From the NCBI GenBank assembly GCA_040905025.1, contig JBBDSJ010000031.1:1-9537 (forward strand): a stretch of 9,537 bases of DNA. Reading direction: 5' to 3'. Origin of the DNA: JBBDSJ01 sp040905025 (GTDB lineage: Bacteria > Pseudomonadota > Gammaproteobacteria > Methylohalomonadales > Methylohalomonadaceae). How positions within the stretch are numbered: position 1 is the stretch's first letter; every line of letters begins with the position of its first letter. Of this stretch, positions 1 to 4,266 are shown one piece after another. The position numbers were made by a program, and so were the translations under genes. Below the pieces are notes generated by a model. That model saw nothing but the letters and a program-made list of their open reading frames with translations, searched no databases and was not told where the DNA came from.

Positions 1-173
1 CCAAGTGAAATCAGAAATGCCAGCGGCAACAGAATGCCGGCAAGAATAAAGCCTTGCCGATCACCGAGCAGTGGTTTGAGATGGATCTCGCCCCAGCAGA
101 CGAGTCCGTACCAGACACGCACCATGCCAATCAGCATCGGGATTCCGAGTATAAGTCCAATTATGATGTACAT
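1..173 (-). CDS. Partial small inner-membrane protein, N-terminal 57 residues
   Basis: An open frame runs from an ATG at 173 leftwards off the window with no stop. It begins MYIIIGLILGIPMLIGMVRV and contains two hydrophobic stretches, about residues 2-27 and 42-57, separated by a short polar loop (GEIHLKPLLGDRQG). This pattern fits two membrane helices of an integral membrane protein. The start is uncertain: an AGGTGA at 177-182 lies only 3 nt upstream of the ATG, which is closer than usual for a ribosome-binding site, and the in-frame ATGs at codons 13 and 17 have no better one. I do not recognise the family, and the rest of the gene lies outside the window. The upstream side is the repeat island, so its promoter would lie within or near the repeat copy at 185-265. 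The short plus-strand frames over the same bases look like shadows. Confidence 0.6.
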   Translation of the reverse strand, partial: MYIIIGLILGIPMLIGMVRVWYGLVCWGEIHLKPLLGDRQGFILAGILLPLAFLISL

Positions 174-184
174 CAGTCACCTGA

Positions 185-265
185 GTTTATTCGGCTTGTG
201 CTGTTCACTATACGGAATATTGATTGCCAGAATGCAAGAAAGACTCCTCCACTGCGCGCCTGCGG
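185..265 (+). repeat. Direct repeat copy A (~80 bp)
   Basis: This copy matches 505-583 in the same orientation at roughly 85% by eye. The best conserved parts are the CTTGTG block near the start, TTGATTGCCA in the middle, and the last ~20 bases ending CTCCACTGCGCGCCTGCGG. A two-base indel separates the copies near 216. It starts close to the 5' end of the partial membrane gene. There is no coding signal in it. Confidence 0.75.
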
Positions 266-286
266 TGCTGCGGTATCAAATTCATT

Positions 287-309
287 CCCCCTCCCCGCGC
301 GGGAGGGGG
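287..309. repeat. GC-rich hairpin 1, with plus-strand G-run cluster to 324
   Basis: A perfect 9-bp inverted repeat: CCCCCTCCC (287-295) and GGGAGGGGG (301-309) around a 5-base loop. The G side continues to 324 as five G-runs separated by A, TTA and A (301-324), which satisfies the usual G-quadruplex pattern of four or more runs of three G with short loops. Confidence 0.75.
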
Positions 310-375
310 GTTAGGGGGAGGGGGCGGAAAGTTCTAATACAATCGACTTTTTAAAATAATACACCCCCACCCTGG

Positions 376-397
376 CCCTCCCCCTGAAGGGGGAGGG
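376..397. repeat. GC-rich hairpin 2, with minus-strand G-run cluster
   Basis: A perfect 9-bp inverted repeat: CCCTCCCCC (376-384) and GGGGGAGGG (389-397) with loop TGAA. C-runs at 364-368, 370-372, 376-378 and 380-384 put a G-quadruplex pattern on the minus strand. It is largely complementary to the G-rich arm of hairpin 1, so the two could also pair across the AT-rich stretch between them. Palindromic CCCTCCCC-type repeats of this kind occur between genes in many proteobacteria. Confidence 0.75.
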
Positions 398-429
398 TAA
401 GTATTTTGAGGCCACCCCTACTCGGCAAA

Positions 430-520
430 TGTCCTTTATTTCGGCTAACGAATTCCATTCGGTTAATGTGCTCTATTCGGCTAGCATTACATTCAACTGA
501 TGTGCTTTATTCAGCTTGTG
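430..520 (+). repeat. Degenerate tandem ATTCGGYTAATG-type repeats
   Basis: By eye the stretch reads as diverged units of roughly 33-35 bases. Each has a TTTATTCGGCT-like half and an ATTCGGTTAATGTG-like half: TTTCGGCTAACG, CATTCGGTTAATGTG, CTATTCGGCTAGCATT, CATTCAACTGATGTG and TTTATTCAGCTTGTG. The last half is also the start of direct repeat copy B, and a similar half begins copy A. The same core reappears at 761-774 over the stop codon of the PhyH-family gene. Unit boundaries are approximate. Confidence 0.45.
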
Positions 521-583
521 ACGATCACTACACGGTATTGATTGCCAAAACGCGAGAAAGATTCCTCCACTGCGCGCCTGCGG
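505..583 (+). repeat. Direct repeat copy B (~80 bp)
   Basis: This is the second copy of the 185-265 repeat. It is followed directly by a stem-loop (589-616) and then by the palindromic element at 665-735, none of which follow copy A. Copy A is instead followed by the C/G-rich hairpin pair. The two copies therefore bracket the C/G-rich insert at 287-397. Confidence 0.75.
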
Positions 584-588
584 CGTTA

Positions 589-616
589 GCAGAAAATTGT
601 TCCTGACATTTTCTGC
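589..616. repeat. Perfect 9-bp stem-loop
   Basis: GCAGAAAAT (589-597) and ATTTTCTGC (608-616) form a perfect inverted repeat around a 10-base loop. It lies directly after direct repeat copy B. There is no U-tract on either strand, so it is not a standard intrinsic terminator. Confidence 0.6.
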
Positions 617-664
617 ACTTCCTCCTTCCTTGGCGGTCGCGCATCGGAATGACACCATTTTCCT

Positions 665-735
665 GTCATTGCGAACGCAGTGAAGCAATCTCAGTCCAGA
701 TTGCCGCAGTCGGCCTGCGGCTCCTTCGCAATGAC
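665..735. repeat. Three-armed palindromic interspersed element (GTCATTGCGAA family)
   Basis: The ends are an 11-bp perfect terminal inverted repeat, GTCATTGCGAA (665-675) and TTCGCAATGAC (725-735). Inside are two more perfect stems: GCAATCT (685-691) with AGATTGC (698-704), and CCGCAG (704-709) with CTGCGG (715-720). Together they can fold as a three-way junction. Short elements starting with GTCATTGCGA and containing GAAGCAATCT are, from general knowledge, dispersed in many bacterial genomes as small palindromic repeats without coding capacity. It sits 28 bases past the stop codon of the minus-strand PhyH-family gene. Confidence 0.7.
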
Positions 736-762
736 GCTTTTGCCAACGTGAATGGCAAACCG

Positions 763-1569
763 CTATTCGGTTAATGCAATATCCGGCAGGCGCATGGAAC
801 GGGTGCCGGGCAAAGGCTGGTTGTCTGCCGCGCGATAGGTAAAGACCAGTGAATGCTTGATTTGATCGGTGCGGTTGGCGCCGGCGGCGTGCAACAGGTG
901 ACTGTGAAACAGCAGCAGATCACCGGGTTGCAGGGTTAATGGCAGCGCTTTGGCAATCAGTTCCTGATTGCGTTCGTCGTCGCGCAGGAACAACGCATCA
1001 TCCAGACGATCCGGTTCGAACTCAATCACATGACTGCCGGGAATAATACGCAGGCCGCCGTTATCGGGTGATTCTGCATCCAGTGCCAGCCAGGCATTGA
1101 CGAGTTCGGGCCGGGTGTAATGCCAGTAACGCGTATCACGGTGCCAGCCGGTGCGGGTACCGCCGTGCGGATGTTTGGTCATGATGCAGTTGTGATGATT
1201 CTGCACCAGCAATAATTGTTCACCGAGCAGTGTTTGCATGATCGCCAGTAATGCCGGCGACTTTGCCCACTCGGCAAAAATATCATCACGGCCAAAGGCT
1301 TCAAGCAAACGCCGGACGGTTGTACCGGTCGGCTGGATGGATTGTGAATCGCTGAATTCATCGGCCTGCACTTTACGGCCGGCATAGTCAGTCGCGGATT
1401 CATATTCCAGCGGTGGCCGTTTTGCTGCCAGCTCTGCCTGCGTGGCTGTCTGCAAACGCGCAAGCATGTCACTGTCAGCGAAACCGGGCAGGATCAGATA
1501 ACCATCGTGCGCAAAGGTAGCGCGCAAATCGAGTCCTGCAGCCGTTGTAATAGGAGCTAAAGCGTTCAT
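763..1569 (-). CDS. Phytanoyl-CoA dioxygenase (PhyH) family Fe(II)/2-oxoglutarate oxygenase
   Basis: This 268-aa cytoplasmic protein has the double-stranded beta-helix signature of PhyH-family non-haem iron oxygenases, which couple 2-oxoglutarate decarboxylation to hydroxylation of a small molecule. The iron ligands appear as H143-x-D145 in GWHRDTRYWHY and the distal H227 in FHSHLLHAAGAN. The GGLRIIPGSH block (171-180) and the QPGDLLLFH strand (214-222) are typical of the fold. The position that binds 2-oxoglutarate is normally Arg, 11 residues after the distal His; here it is Lys238. The substrate cannot be read from the sequence, and the family is very broad (ectoine, phytanoyl-CoA, natural products). 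The ATG at 1569 is the only early Met, but the AT-rich leader has no clear Shine-Dalgarno sequence and I could not find a convincing promoter. It appears monocistronic, because a terminator at 1779-1806 closes the gene upstream of it. Confidence 0.88.
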   Translation of the reverse strand: MNALAPITTAAGLDLRATFAHDGYLILPGFADSDMLARLQTATQAELAAKRPPLEYESATDYAGRKVQADEFSDSQSIQPTGTTVRRLLEAFGRDDIFAEWAKSPALLAIMQTLLGEQLLLVQNHHNCIMTKHPHGGTRTGWHRDTRYWHYTRPELVNAWLALDAESPDNGGLRIIPGSHVIEFEPDRLDDALFLRDDERNQELIAKALPLTLQPGDLLLFHSHLLHAAGANRTDQIKHSLVFTYRAADNQPLPGTRSMRLPDIALTE

Positions 1570-1778
1570 ATAAATTTGTGTTTAATCAATATCTGCCAAC
1601 AACCACTGATAACTTGTTGTTTGTGATCGCAATGATTTTGACTGTAGCGTCATTTTATAATTCAGCGTTGCTGTTTATGCCTGATGTGCAGCTATCGGGC
1701 TGCGCAAAGTATGATCGGCAGGCCGCAAACAGACAAGCAGTTTCCTGAACTGCCGCCGGACAAGGCCGGGCAACAGGC

Positions 1779-1806
1779 AAAAAAAGACCCGGCGCGAAGC
1801 CGGGTC
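1779..1806 (-). terminator. Intrinsic terminator of the SnoaL-like gene
   Basis: On the minus strand, GACCCGGC and GCCGGGTC form a perfect 8-bp stem (1786-1793 with 1799-1806) around a 5-base loop, followed by seven U residues (1779-1785). It ends the transcript of the gene whose stop codon is at 1874-1876. Confidence 0.88.
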
Positions 1807-1810
1807 AATA

Positions 1811-1859
1811 GTCTCTTTGAGGAGACGGTGAGGGTGGCGCGGAGTTCGCCGCCCTCACC
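1811..1859 (-). repeat. Two 3'-UTR hairpins before the terminator
   Basis: Between the stop codon and the terminator are two further stem-loops. The first is 13 bp with one G-U type pair (1827-1839 with 1847-1859). The second is GTCTC with GAGAC (1811-1815 with 1822-1826). The order hairpin, GTCTC hairpin, 4-base linker, CCGGG terminator, U7 is repeated at 2522-2605. They may stabilise the 3' end of the mRNA. Confidence 0.6.
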
Positions 1860-1873
1860 CATGCGTAAACTTA

Positions 1874-2329
1874 TTAATTCCAGCGCTGGAAAGTGGTTTT
1901 CCAGACACCATTGGCCTGACGTTCGAGCACGCTGACCAGCTTGCCTTCAAACAGCATGTCGTTTTCCGGCGCCCGCAGGGCAGACCAGTCACCGGCAATG
2001 ATGACGGTGTCACCGCTGCCTTCAACGCTGACGACTTCAATGCCGTGGGCGTTGAAACCGATACCGTAGAGCGTATTCCAGAATTCACGAATGCCTTCGG
2101 CAGTGGTCGCGGATTCGCCATTCGGCATCAGCAGGACTGCATCGCTGGTGTAGAGGTCATTGACCTCGTCCAGGTTGCCGTTATTAAAGGCTTCATTCCA
2201 GGTCTGCAGGCTGTTGATGGCGGCGGTACGGATATTGGCTTCAGAAGATTCTTCAGCCCGGGCACCGATGCCGGTCAAGCCCAGCGACAGGCTGGTCAGT
2301 AAAGCCACAACCAGTGTTAAATTTTTCAT
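1874..2329 (-). CDS. Exported SnoaL/DUF4440-like protein
   Basis: This is a 151-aa protein starting MKNLTLVVALLTSLSLGLTG, with a Lys near the N-terminus, a hydrophobic core and a likely signal-peptidase site after ARA (residue 25). The mature part begins EESSEANIRTAAI and continues as a single small domain: an N-terminal helix with WNEAFNNGNLDEVNDLYTSD, then DAVLLMPNG, GIREFWNTLY and C-terminal strands ending WKTTFQRWN. This layout is that of SnoaL-like/DUF4440 (SgcJ/EcaC-type) alpha+beta cone-fold proteins of the NTF2 superfamily. Exported members are mostly of unknown function, and no catalytic assignment is safe. The start at 2329 is favoured over an in-frame upstream start because AAGGAG (2337-2342) lies 7 nt before it and the upstream part is not protein-like. 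It is monocistronic with its own terminator. Confidence 0.85.
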   Translation of the reverse strand: MKNLTLVVALLTSLSLGLTGIGARAEESSEANIRTAAINSLQTWNEAFNNGNLDEVNDLYTSDAVLLMPNGESATTAEGIREFWNTLYGIGFNAHGIEVVSVEGSGDTVIIAGDWSALRAPENDMLFEGKLVSVLERQANGVWKTTFQRWN

Positions 2330-2336
2330 GTTCAAA

Positions 2337-2342
2337 CTCCTT
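2337..2342 (-). promoter_or_regulatory. Ribosome-binding site that fixes the SnoaL-like gene start
   Basis: AAGGAG on the minus strand, 7 nt before the ATG at 2329. This decides against the longer frame that would begin at 2500. Just upstream, GGATG and CATCC (within 2347-2364) can form a small hairpin in the 5' UTR. Confidence 0.8.
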
Positions 2343-2521
2343 ATGTGGATGGATGTAATCATCCAGCCCGGTGCGCTCCTGCTTTCAGCGGCTAGCGTCG
2401 TTTGCTGCGATGCACAAATAGTAGTAGTTACTCTAAGCGAACGCAACCTAGTATTAATACATAGACTATTTCTTATTAAGAAACAATAAAGGCGAACCAT
2501 TAAGAAGCGCTGAACAGAAAT

Positions 2522-2551
2522 AAAAAAACCCGGCAGGGGTGTGCCGGGTTT
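2522..2551 (-). terminator. Intrinsic terminator with no annotated gene in front of it
   Basis: On the minus strand a perfect 10-bp stem, AAACCCGGCA with TGCCGGGTTT (2542-2551 with 2526-2535), and loop CACCCC is followed by a seven-base T-run (2522-2528), part of which overlaps the stem's A-T pairs. On the plus strand only three T follow the stem, so it works mainly for leftward transcription. The only sequence to its right is the 5' region of the rightward LysR gene, so it has no visible protein-coding client. Confidence 0.8.
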
Positions 2552-2640
2552 AAAGTCTCAGGGGAGATGAGACAACAGGAGATTCGCTGGGGAACGAAAC
2601 CCTGTCTGAGGAGGTAAAACACTAAAACACTCAAGTCAGG
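2522..2640 (-). ncRNA. Candidate small RNA with C-rich hairpin loops
   Basis: Read on the minus strand, a CCUCCU-containing stretch (2608-2615) is followed by three stem-loops. The first is ACAGG/CCTGT plus TTCG/CGAA (2575-2605), loop UUCCCCAG. The second is GTCTCA/TGAGAC (2555-2573), loop UCUCCCC. The third is the terminator at 2522-2551, loop CACCCC. All three loops expose CCCC, and the 5' part exposes an anti-Shine-Dalgarno sequence. This composition matches the general style of bacterial small RNAs that block ribosome-binding sites. The 5' end is a guess, and I could not find a convincing leftward promoter between 2640 and 2700. It could instead be the leftover 3' end of a lost gene, since the SnoaL-like gene carries a similar tail. 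Confidence 0.35.
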
Positions 2641-2672
2641 CTGGCTGCACTGACAATAAGTTACTCTGCCCT

Positions 2673-2692
2673 ATGTTGCATTGCGGCAAAAT
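2673..2692. promoter_or_regulatory. Imperfect dyad, possible LysR autoregulatory operator
   Basis: The dyad is ATGTTGC (2673-2679) against GCAAAAT (2686-2692), with one mismatched pair and six central bases. LysR proteins typically bind interrupted dyads near their own promoter. It touches the TATAAT at 2692-2697. The TTGC/GCAA core fits the general style but not exactly the T-N11-A spacing. Confidence 0.35.
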
Positions 2693-2697
2693 ATAAT
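2692..2697 (+). promoter_or_regulatory. Possible -10 box for the LysR gene
   Basis: A perfect TATAAT, 67 bases upstream of the preferred ATG at 2765. No matching -35 hexamer sits at 16-18 bases, so it may depend on an activator or be fortuitous. Confidence 0.4.
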
Positions 2698-2764
2698 GGC
2701 TGGGACGCGCAAATTCAACAACTCGTTCATTGACTTACTGTTTCCTTTCTGGAAACAATGCCGC

Positions 2765-3682
2765 ATGGACAAGCTTACGAGCCTGCAAGTCTTCAGCCAT
2801 GTCGCCCGCGGTGGCAGTTTTGCCGCTGCCGCCCGTGATATGAATATGTCCCGGGCAATGGTCAGCAAGCACGTAATGCAGTTAGAGAGTGATCTGGGGG
2901 TAAGGTTGCTTAATCGCAATACCCGCCAGGTGAGTTTGACCGAGGCCGGCGCCGAATACCTGGAACGGCTCGGGCATATTCTGGCCGAACTCGATGACGC
3001 CGAACTGGCCCTGACGACGCTGAATACCGAGCCGCGCGGGCTGTTACGGCTGAATGCCCCGCCCTCGTTTGGCGCGTTTCATCTGGTGCCGCTGCTGGCG
3101 GAATTCATGCAAGCCTATCCGAATGTCCACGTAGAAATGAAACTGACGGATCGCGCCGCCGATGTGGTTGAGGAAGGTTTTGATCTGGCCATCGAAGTCG
3201 GCCGGCTGGCCGATTCAAGCCTGGTTGCACGGGTGCTGGCACATTCGCGCCTGGTGATTTGCGGCTCCCCGGATTACCTGCGCAAGCACGGCACGCCGCA
3301 AACGCCCGAAGATCTCGCCAATCACAATTGCCTGACCAGTTCACGGTTTCCGCCTCGCGACGAGTGGCCATTACGCAGCCCAGACGGCGATCGCCTGCAC
3401 AAGGTCAGCGGAACATTTCGTTCGAATATCGGTGACGCCGTGCATCGCATGGCCGTACAGGGACTTGGGCTGACCATGCTGCCAACGTATATGGTCGGCC
3501 AGGATCTGAAAAAGGGCCGGATGCAAGCGGTACTGACCGAATACGAACCGACACCGTATATGATCGCTGCCCTGTATCCGGATCGCCGTTACTTACCGGC
3601 CAAGGTCCGCAGCCTGATGGATTTTCTGGTGGAGAAGATCGGGCCGGAACCCTACTGGGAAGCATGGGACAACAAGAAATAA
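2765..3682 (+). CDS. LysR-family transcriptional regulator, CrgA-like
   Basis: This 305-aa protein starts MDKLTSLQVFSHVARGGSFA. Residues 1-60 form the LysR winged helix-turn-helix (AAARDMNMSRAMVSKHVMQL, then LGVRLLNRNTRQVSLTEAG) and are followed by a helical linker. Residues from about 88 form the periplasmic-binding-protein-like effector domain (LRLNAPPSFGAFHLVPLLAEF, DLAIEVGRLADSSLVARVLA, CGSPDYLRKHG). The sequence style is that of the CrgA-like LysR subgroup. Length is normal for the family. The ATG at 2765 is chosen because the conserved domain begins there. The longer frame from a TTG at 2681 adds 28 residues not found in LysR proteins and would start inside the presumed promoter. The ribosome-binding site is weak. 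Targets and effector are unknown. The leftward neighbour (SnoaL-like gene) is the most natural candidate target, but candidate RNA structures lie between them. Confidence 0.9.
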   Translation: MDKLTSLQVFSHVARGGSFAAAARDMNMSRAMVSKHVMQLESDLGVRLLNRNTRQVSLTEAGAEYLERLGHILAELDDAELALTTLNTEPRGLLRLNAPPSFGAFHLVPLLAEFMQAYPNVHVEMKLTDRAADVVEEGFDLAIEVGRLADSSLVARVLAHSRLVICGSPDYLRKHGTPQTPEDLANHNCLTSSRFPPRDEWPLRSPDGDRLHKVSGTFRSNIGDAVHRMAVQGLGLTMLPTYMVGQDLKKGRMQAVLTEYEPTPYMIAALYPDRRYLPAKVRSLMDFLVEKIGPEPYWEAWDNKK

Positions 3683-3694
3683 CTTTCGACTTAT

Positions 3695-3865
3695 TCAATG
3701 TTTGCCCGAATTCATATCGCGATACAGGCGCACGGCCATCCAGCCAAGCTTTAATGCCGACAGCCGATCGGGATCGCGACTCATGACGCCGGCGTCATTG
3801 AACTGTACGCGTCAGTAACGATCCGTGACCGGGTGAATGGCATGGTCTTCATTAAACAACTCCTT
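3695..3865 (-). pseudogene. Remnant of a small gene with an in-frame TGA
   Basis: On the minus strand the frame reads NEDHAIHPVTDRY, then TGA, then RVQFNDAGVMSRDP and DRLSALKLGWMAVRLYRDMN, ending GKH and a stop at 3695-3697. The reading on both sides of the TGA looks protein-like, and TGG (Trp) to TGA would explain the break. Upstream, AAGGAG (3860-3865) lies 7 nt before an ATG at 3852, but that ATG is in another frame and gives only 23 residues (3781-3852). Its stop overlaps the ATG at 3784 in an ATGA arrangement, from which a 29-residue frame runs to 3695. So either the gene has decayed or two tiny coupled ORFs exist. I do not recognise the family. Confidence 0.4.
3783..3798. repeat. Perfect 16-bp palindrome
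   Basis: ATGACGCCGGCGTCAT is its own reverse complement. It lies inside the small-gene remnant. It could be a protein-binding site, but no gene start is close enough to say for what. Confidence 0.5.
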
Positions 3866-3866
3866 A

Positions 3867-3940
3867 GTTTACTGCAACGCAACCTGACCGGGTTTACTGC
3901 AACGCAACCTGACCGGGTTTACTGCAACGCAACCGACCGG
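3867..3940. repeat. 25-bp tandem repeat, three copies
   Basis: The unit begins GTTTACTGCAACGC and ends CTGACCGG. Copies lie at 3867-3891, 3892-3916 and 3917-3940; the first two are identical and the third lacks one T. On the minus strand each unit carries the stop codon TAA that ends the 50-aa frame described at 3919-4071, so the array looks like an expansion over the 3' end of that frame. The absence of spacers rules out a CRISPR array. Confidence 0.85.
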
Positions 3941-4118
3941 CCGGTCAAATCCTGAACAATGCGCGCAATCATAGCCGCAAGTTCGGCTGTCGGCCAGCCC
4001 TGCCAGCGCAGCGGATTTAATGCCGGGCCGGTATTCCGGTGACGGCCAGCAACAGTTTCTCCCGGCCACATGAACCATCTTTGTGACGCTCTTCTGCTTT
4101 TCGAATAACAGTCTTCAT
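3919..4118 (-). pseudogene. Possible frameshifted small gene remnant
   Basis: Two minus-strand frames overlap. From an ATG at 4118 a 33-residue frame reads MKTVIRKAEERHKDG and ends early. From an ATG at 4071 a 50-residue frame reads MWPGETVAGRHRNTG, then PLRWQGWPTAELAAMIARIV, and ends SVALQ at a stop in the third tandem repeat unit. The two would join by one frameshift into a protein of about 66 residues with a helical C-terminus. Neither start has a good ribosome-binding site. I do not recognise it. The frame could also be non-coding. Confidence 0.3.
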
Positions 4119-4167
4119 TTCCGCAGATTTTTTTCTGCCGGAGTGCTAAAAAATCCCAAAGCTCAGC

Positions 4168-4173
4168 TATACT
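4168..4173 (+). promoter_or_regulatory. Likely -10 box of the beta-barrel-like gene
   Basis: TATACT followed by AGC, in a GCTCAGCTATACTAGC context that resembles sigma-70 promoters. It lies about 95 bases before the ATG at 4267. The -35 region is weak. Confidence 0.45.
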
Positions 4174-4266
4174 AGCCAGTAATGCCGGTTATAAATTAGA
4201 GACTTGTTCGACAAAGCTAAAAAAGTCCAGAGGCAGAGAGTCAGCGCTATTTCGGGAGAGTACATC

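Larger units (their letters stand above)
174..762. other. Gene-free intergenic repeat island
   Basis: I see no credible gene in this 589-base stretch. Frames present on either strand run through hairpins and lack ribosome-binding sites or protein-like composition. It holds several repeat classes, listed separately: an ~80-bp direct repeat pair, two GC-rich hairpins flanking an AT-rich core, a perfect 9-bp stem-loop, degenerate ATTCGG-type repeats, and a three-armed palindrome. The minus-strand gene on the right (PhyH family) ends at 763 and has no U-tract terminator. The palindromic element directly behind it may act as its 3' structure. Confidence 0.7.
1570..1873. other. Intergenic region with 3' structures of the SnoaL-like gene
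   Basis: No gene is seen in these 304 bases. 1779-1859 carries the three-hairpin tail of the upstream minus-strand gene. The remainder must hold the promoter of the PhyH-family gene, but no good -35/-10 pair stands out. A small inverted repeat, GCAGC (1688-1692) with GCTGC (1699-1703), lies between the two. The plus-strand frame at 1684-1935 reads through these structures and is judged spurious. Confidence 0.6.
3683..4266. other. Intergenic region with remnants of small genes
   Basis: No intact recognisable gene is present. The minus strand shows protein-like fragments broken by frameshifts and an in-frame stop, a 25-bp tandem repeat, and two perfect palindromes (GACCGGCCGGTC at 3935-3946 and a 16-mer at 3783-3798). 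The plus strand from about 4160 holds the promoter and leader of the beta-barrel-like gene. There is no clear terminator behind the LysR gene. Confidence 0.6.

Noticed and set aside
34..354. Plus-strand frames of 86 and 106 residues near the left edge
   Set aside because: They overlap the better minus-strand membrane-protein frame and then read through repeats and a C/G-rich hairpin; the composition is not protein-like.
665..735. tRNA-like or structured RNA gene, because of the cloverleaf-like fold
   Set aside because: It has no conserved tRNA bases, and the terminal inverted repeat is that of a dispersed palindromic DNA element.
1684..1935. Plus-strand 83-residue frame
   Set aside because: It runs through the terminator and 3' hairpins of the opposite gene and into its coding end, with no ribosome-binding site or family resemblance.
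2330..2500. Longer N-terminus for the SnoaL-like protein (start at 2500)
   Set aside because: The added 57 residues are not protein-like and hide a good signal peptide at the internal Met, which has AAGGAG 7 nt upstream.
2681..2764. Longer N-terminus for the LysR regulator from a TTG at 2681
   Set aside because: The LysR domain begins at MDKLTSLQVF (2765), and the extension overlaps the TATAAT and the dyad.
3867..3940. CRISPR array
   Set aside because: The repeats are directly abutting with no spacers and no cas gene is near; it is a simple tandem repeat.
3869..4078. 69-residue minus-strand frame through the tandem repeats
   Set aside because: It is Cys-rich, changes composition with each repeat unit, and is less protein-like than the overlapping 50-residue frame.
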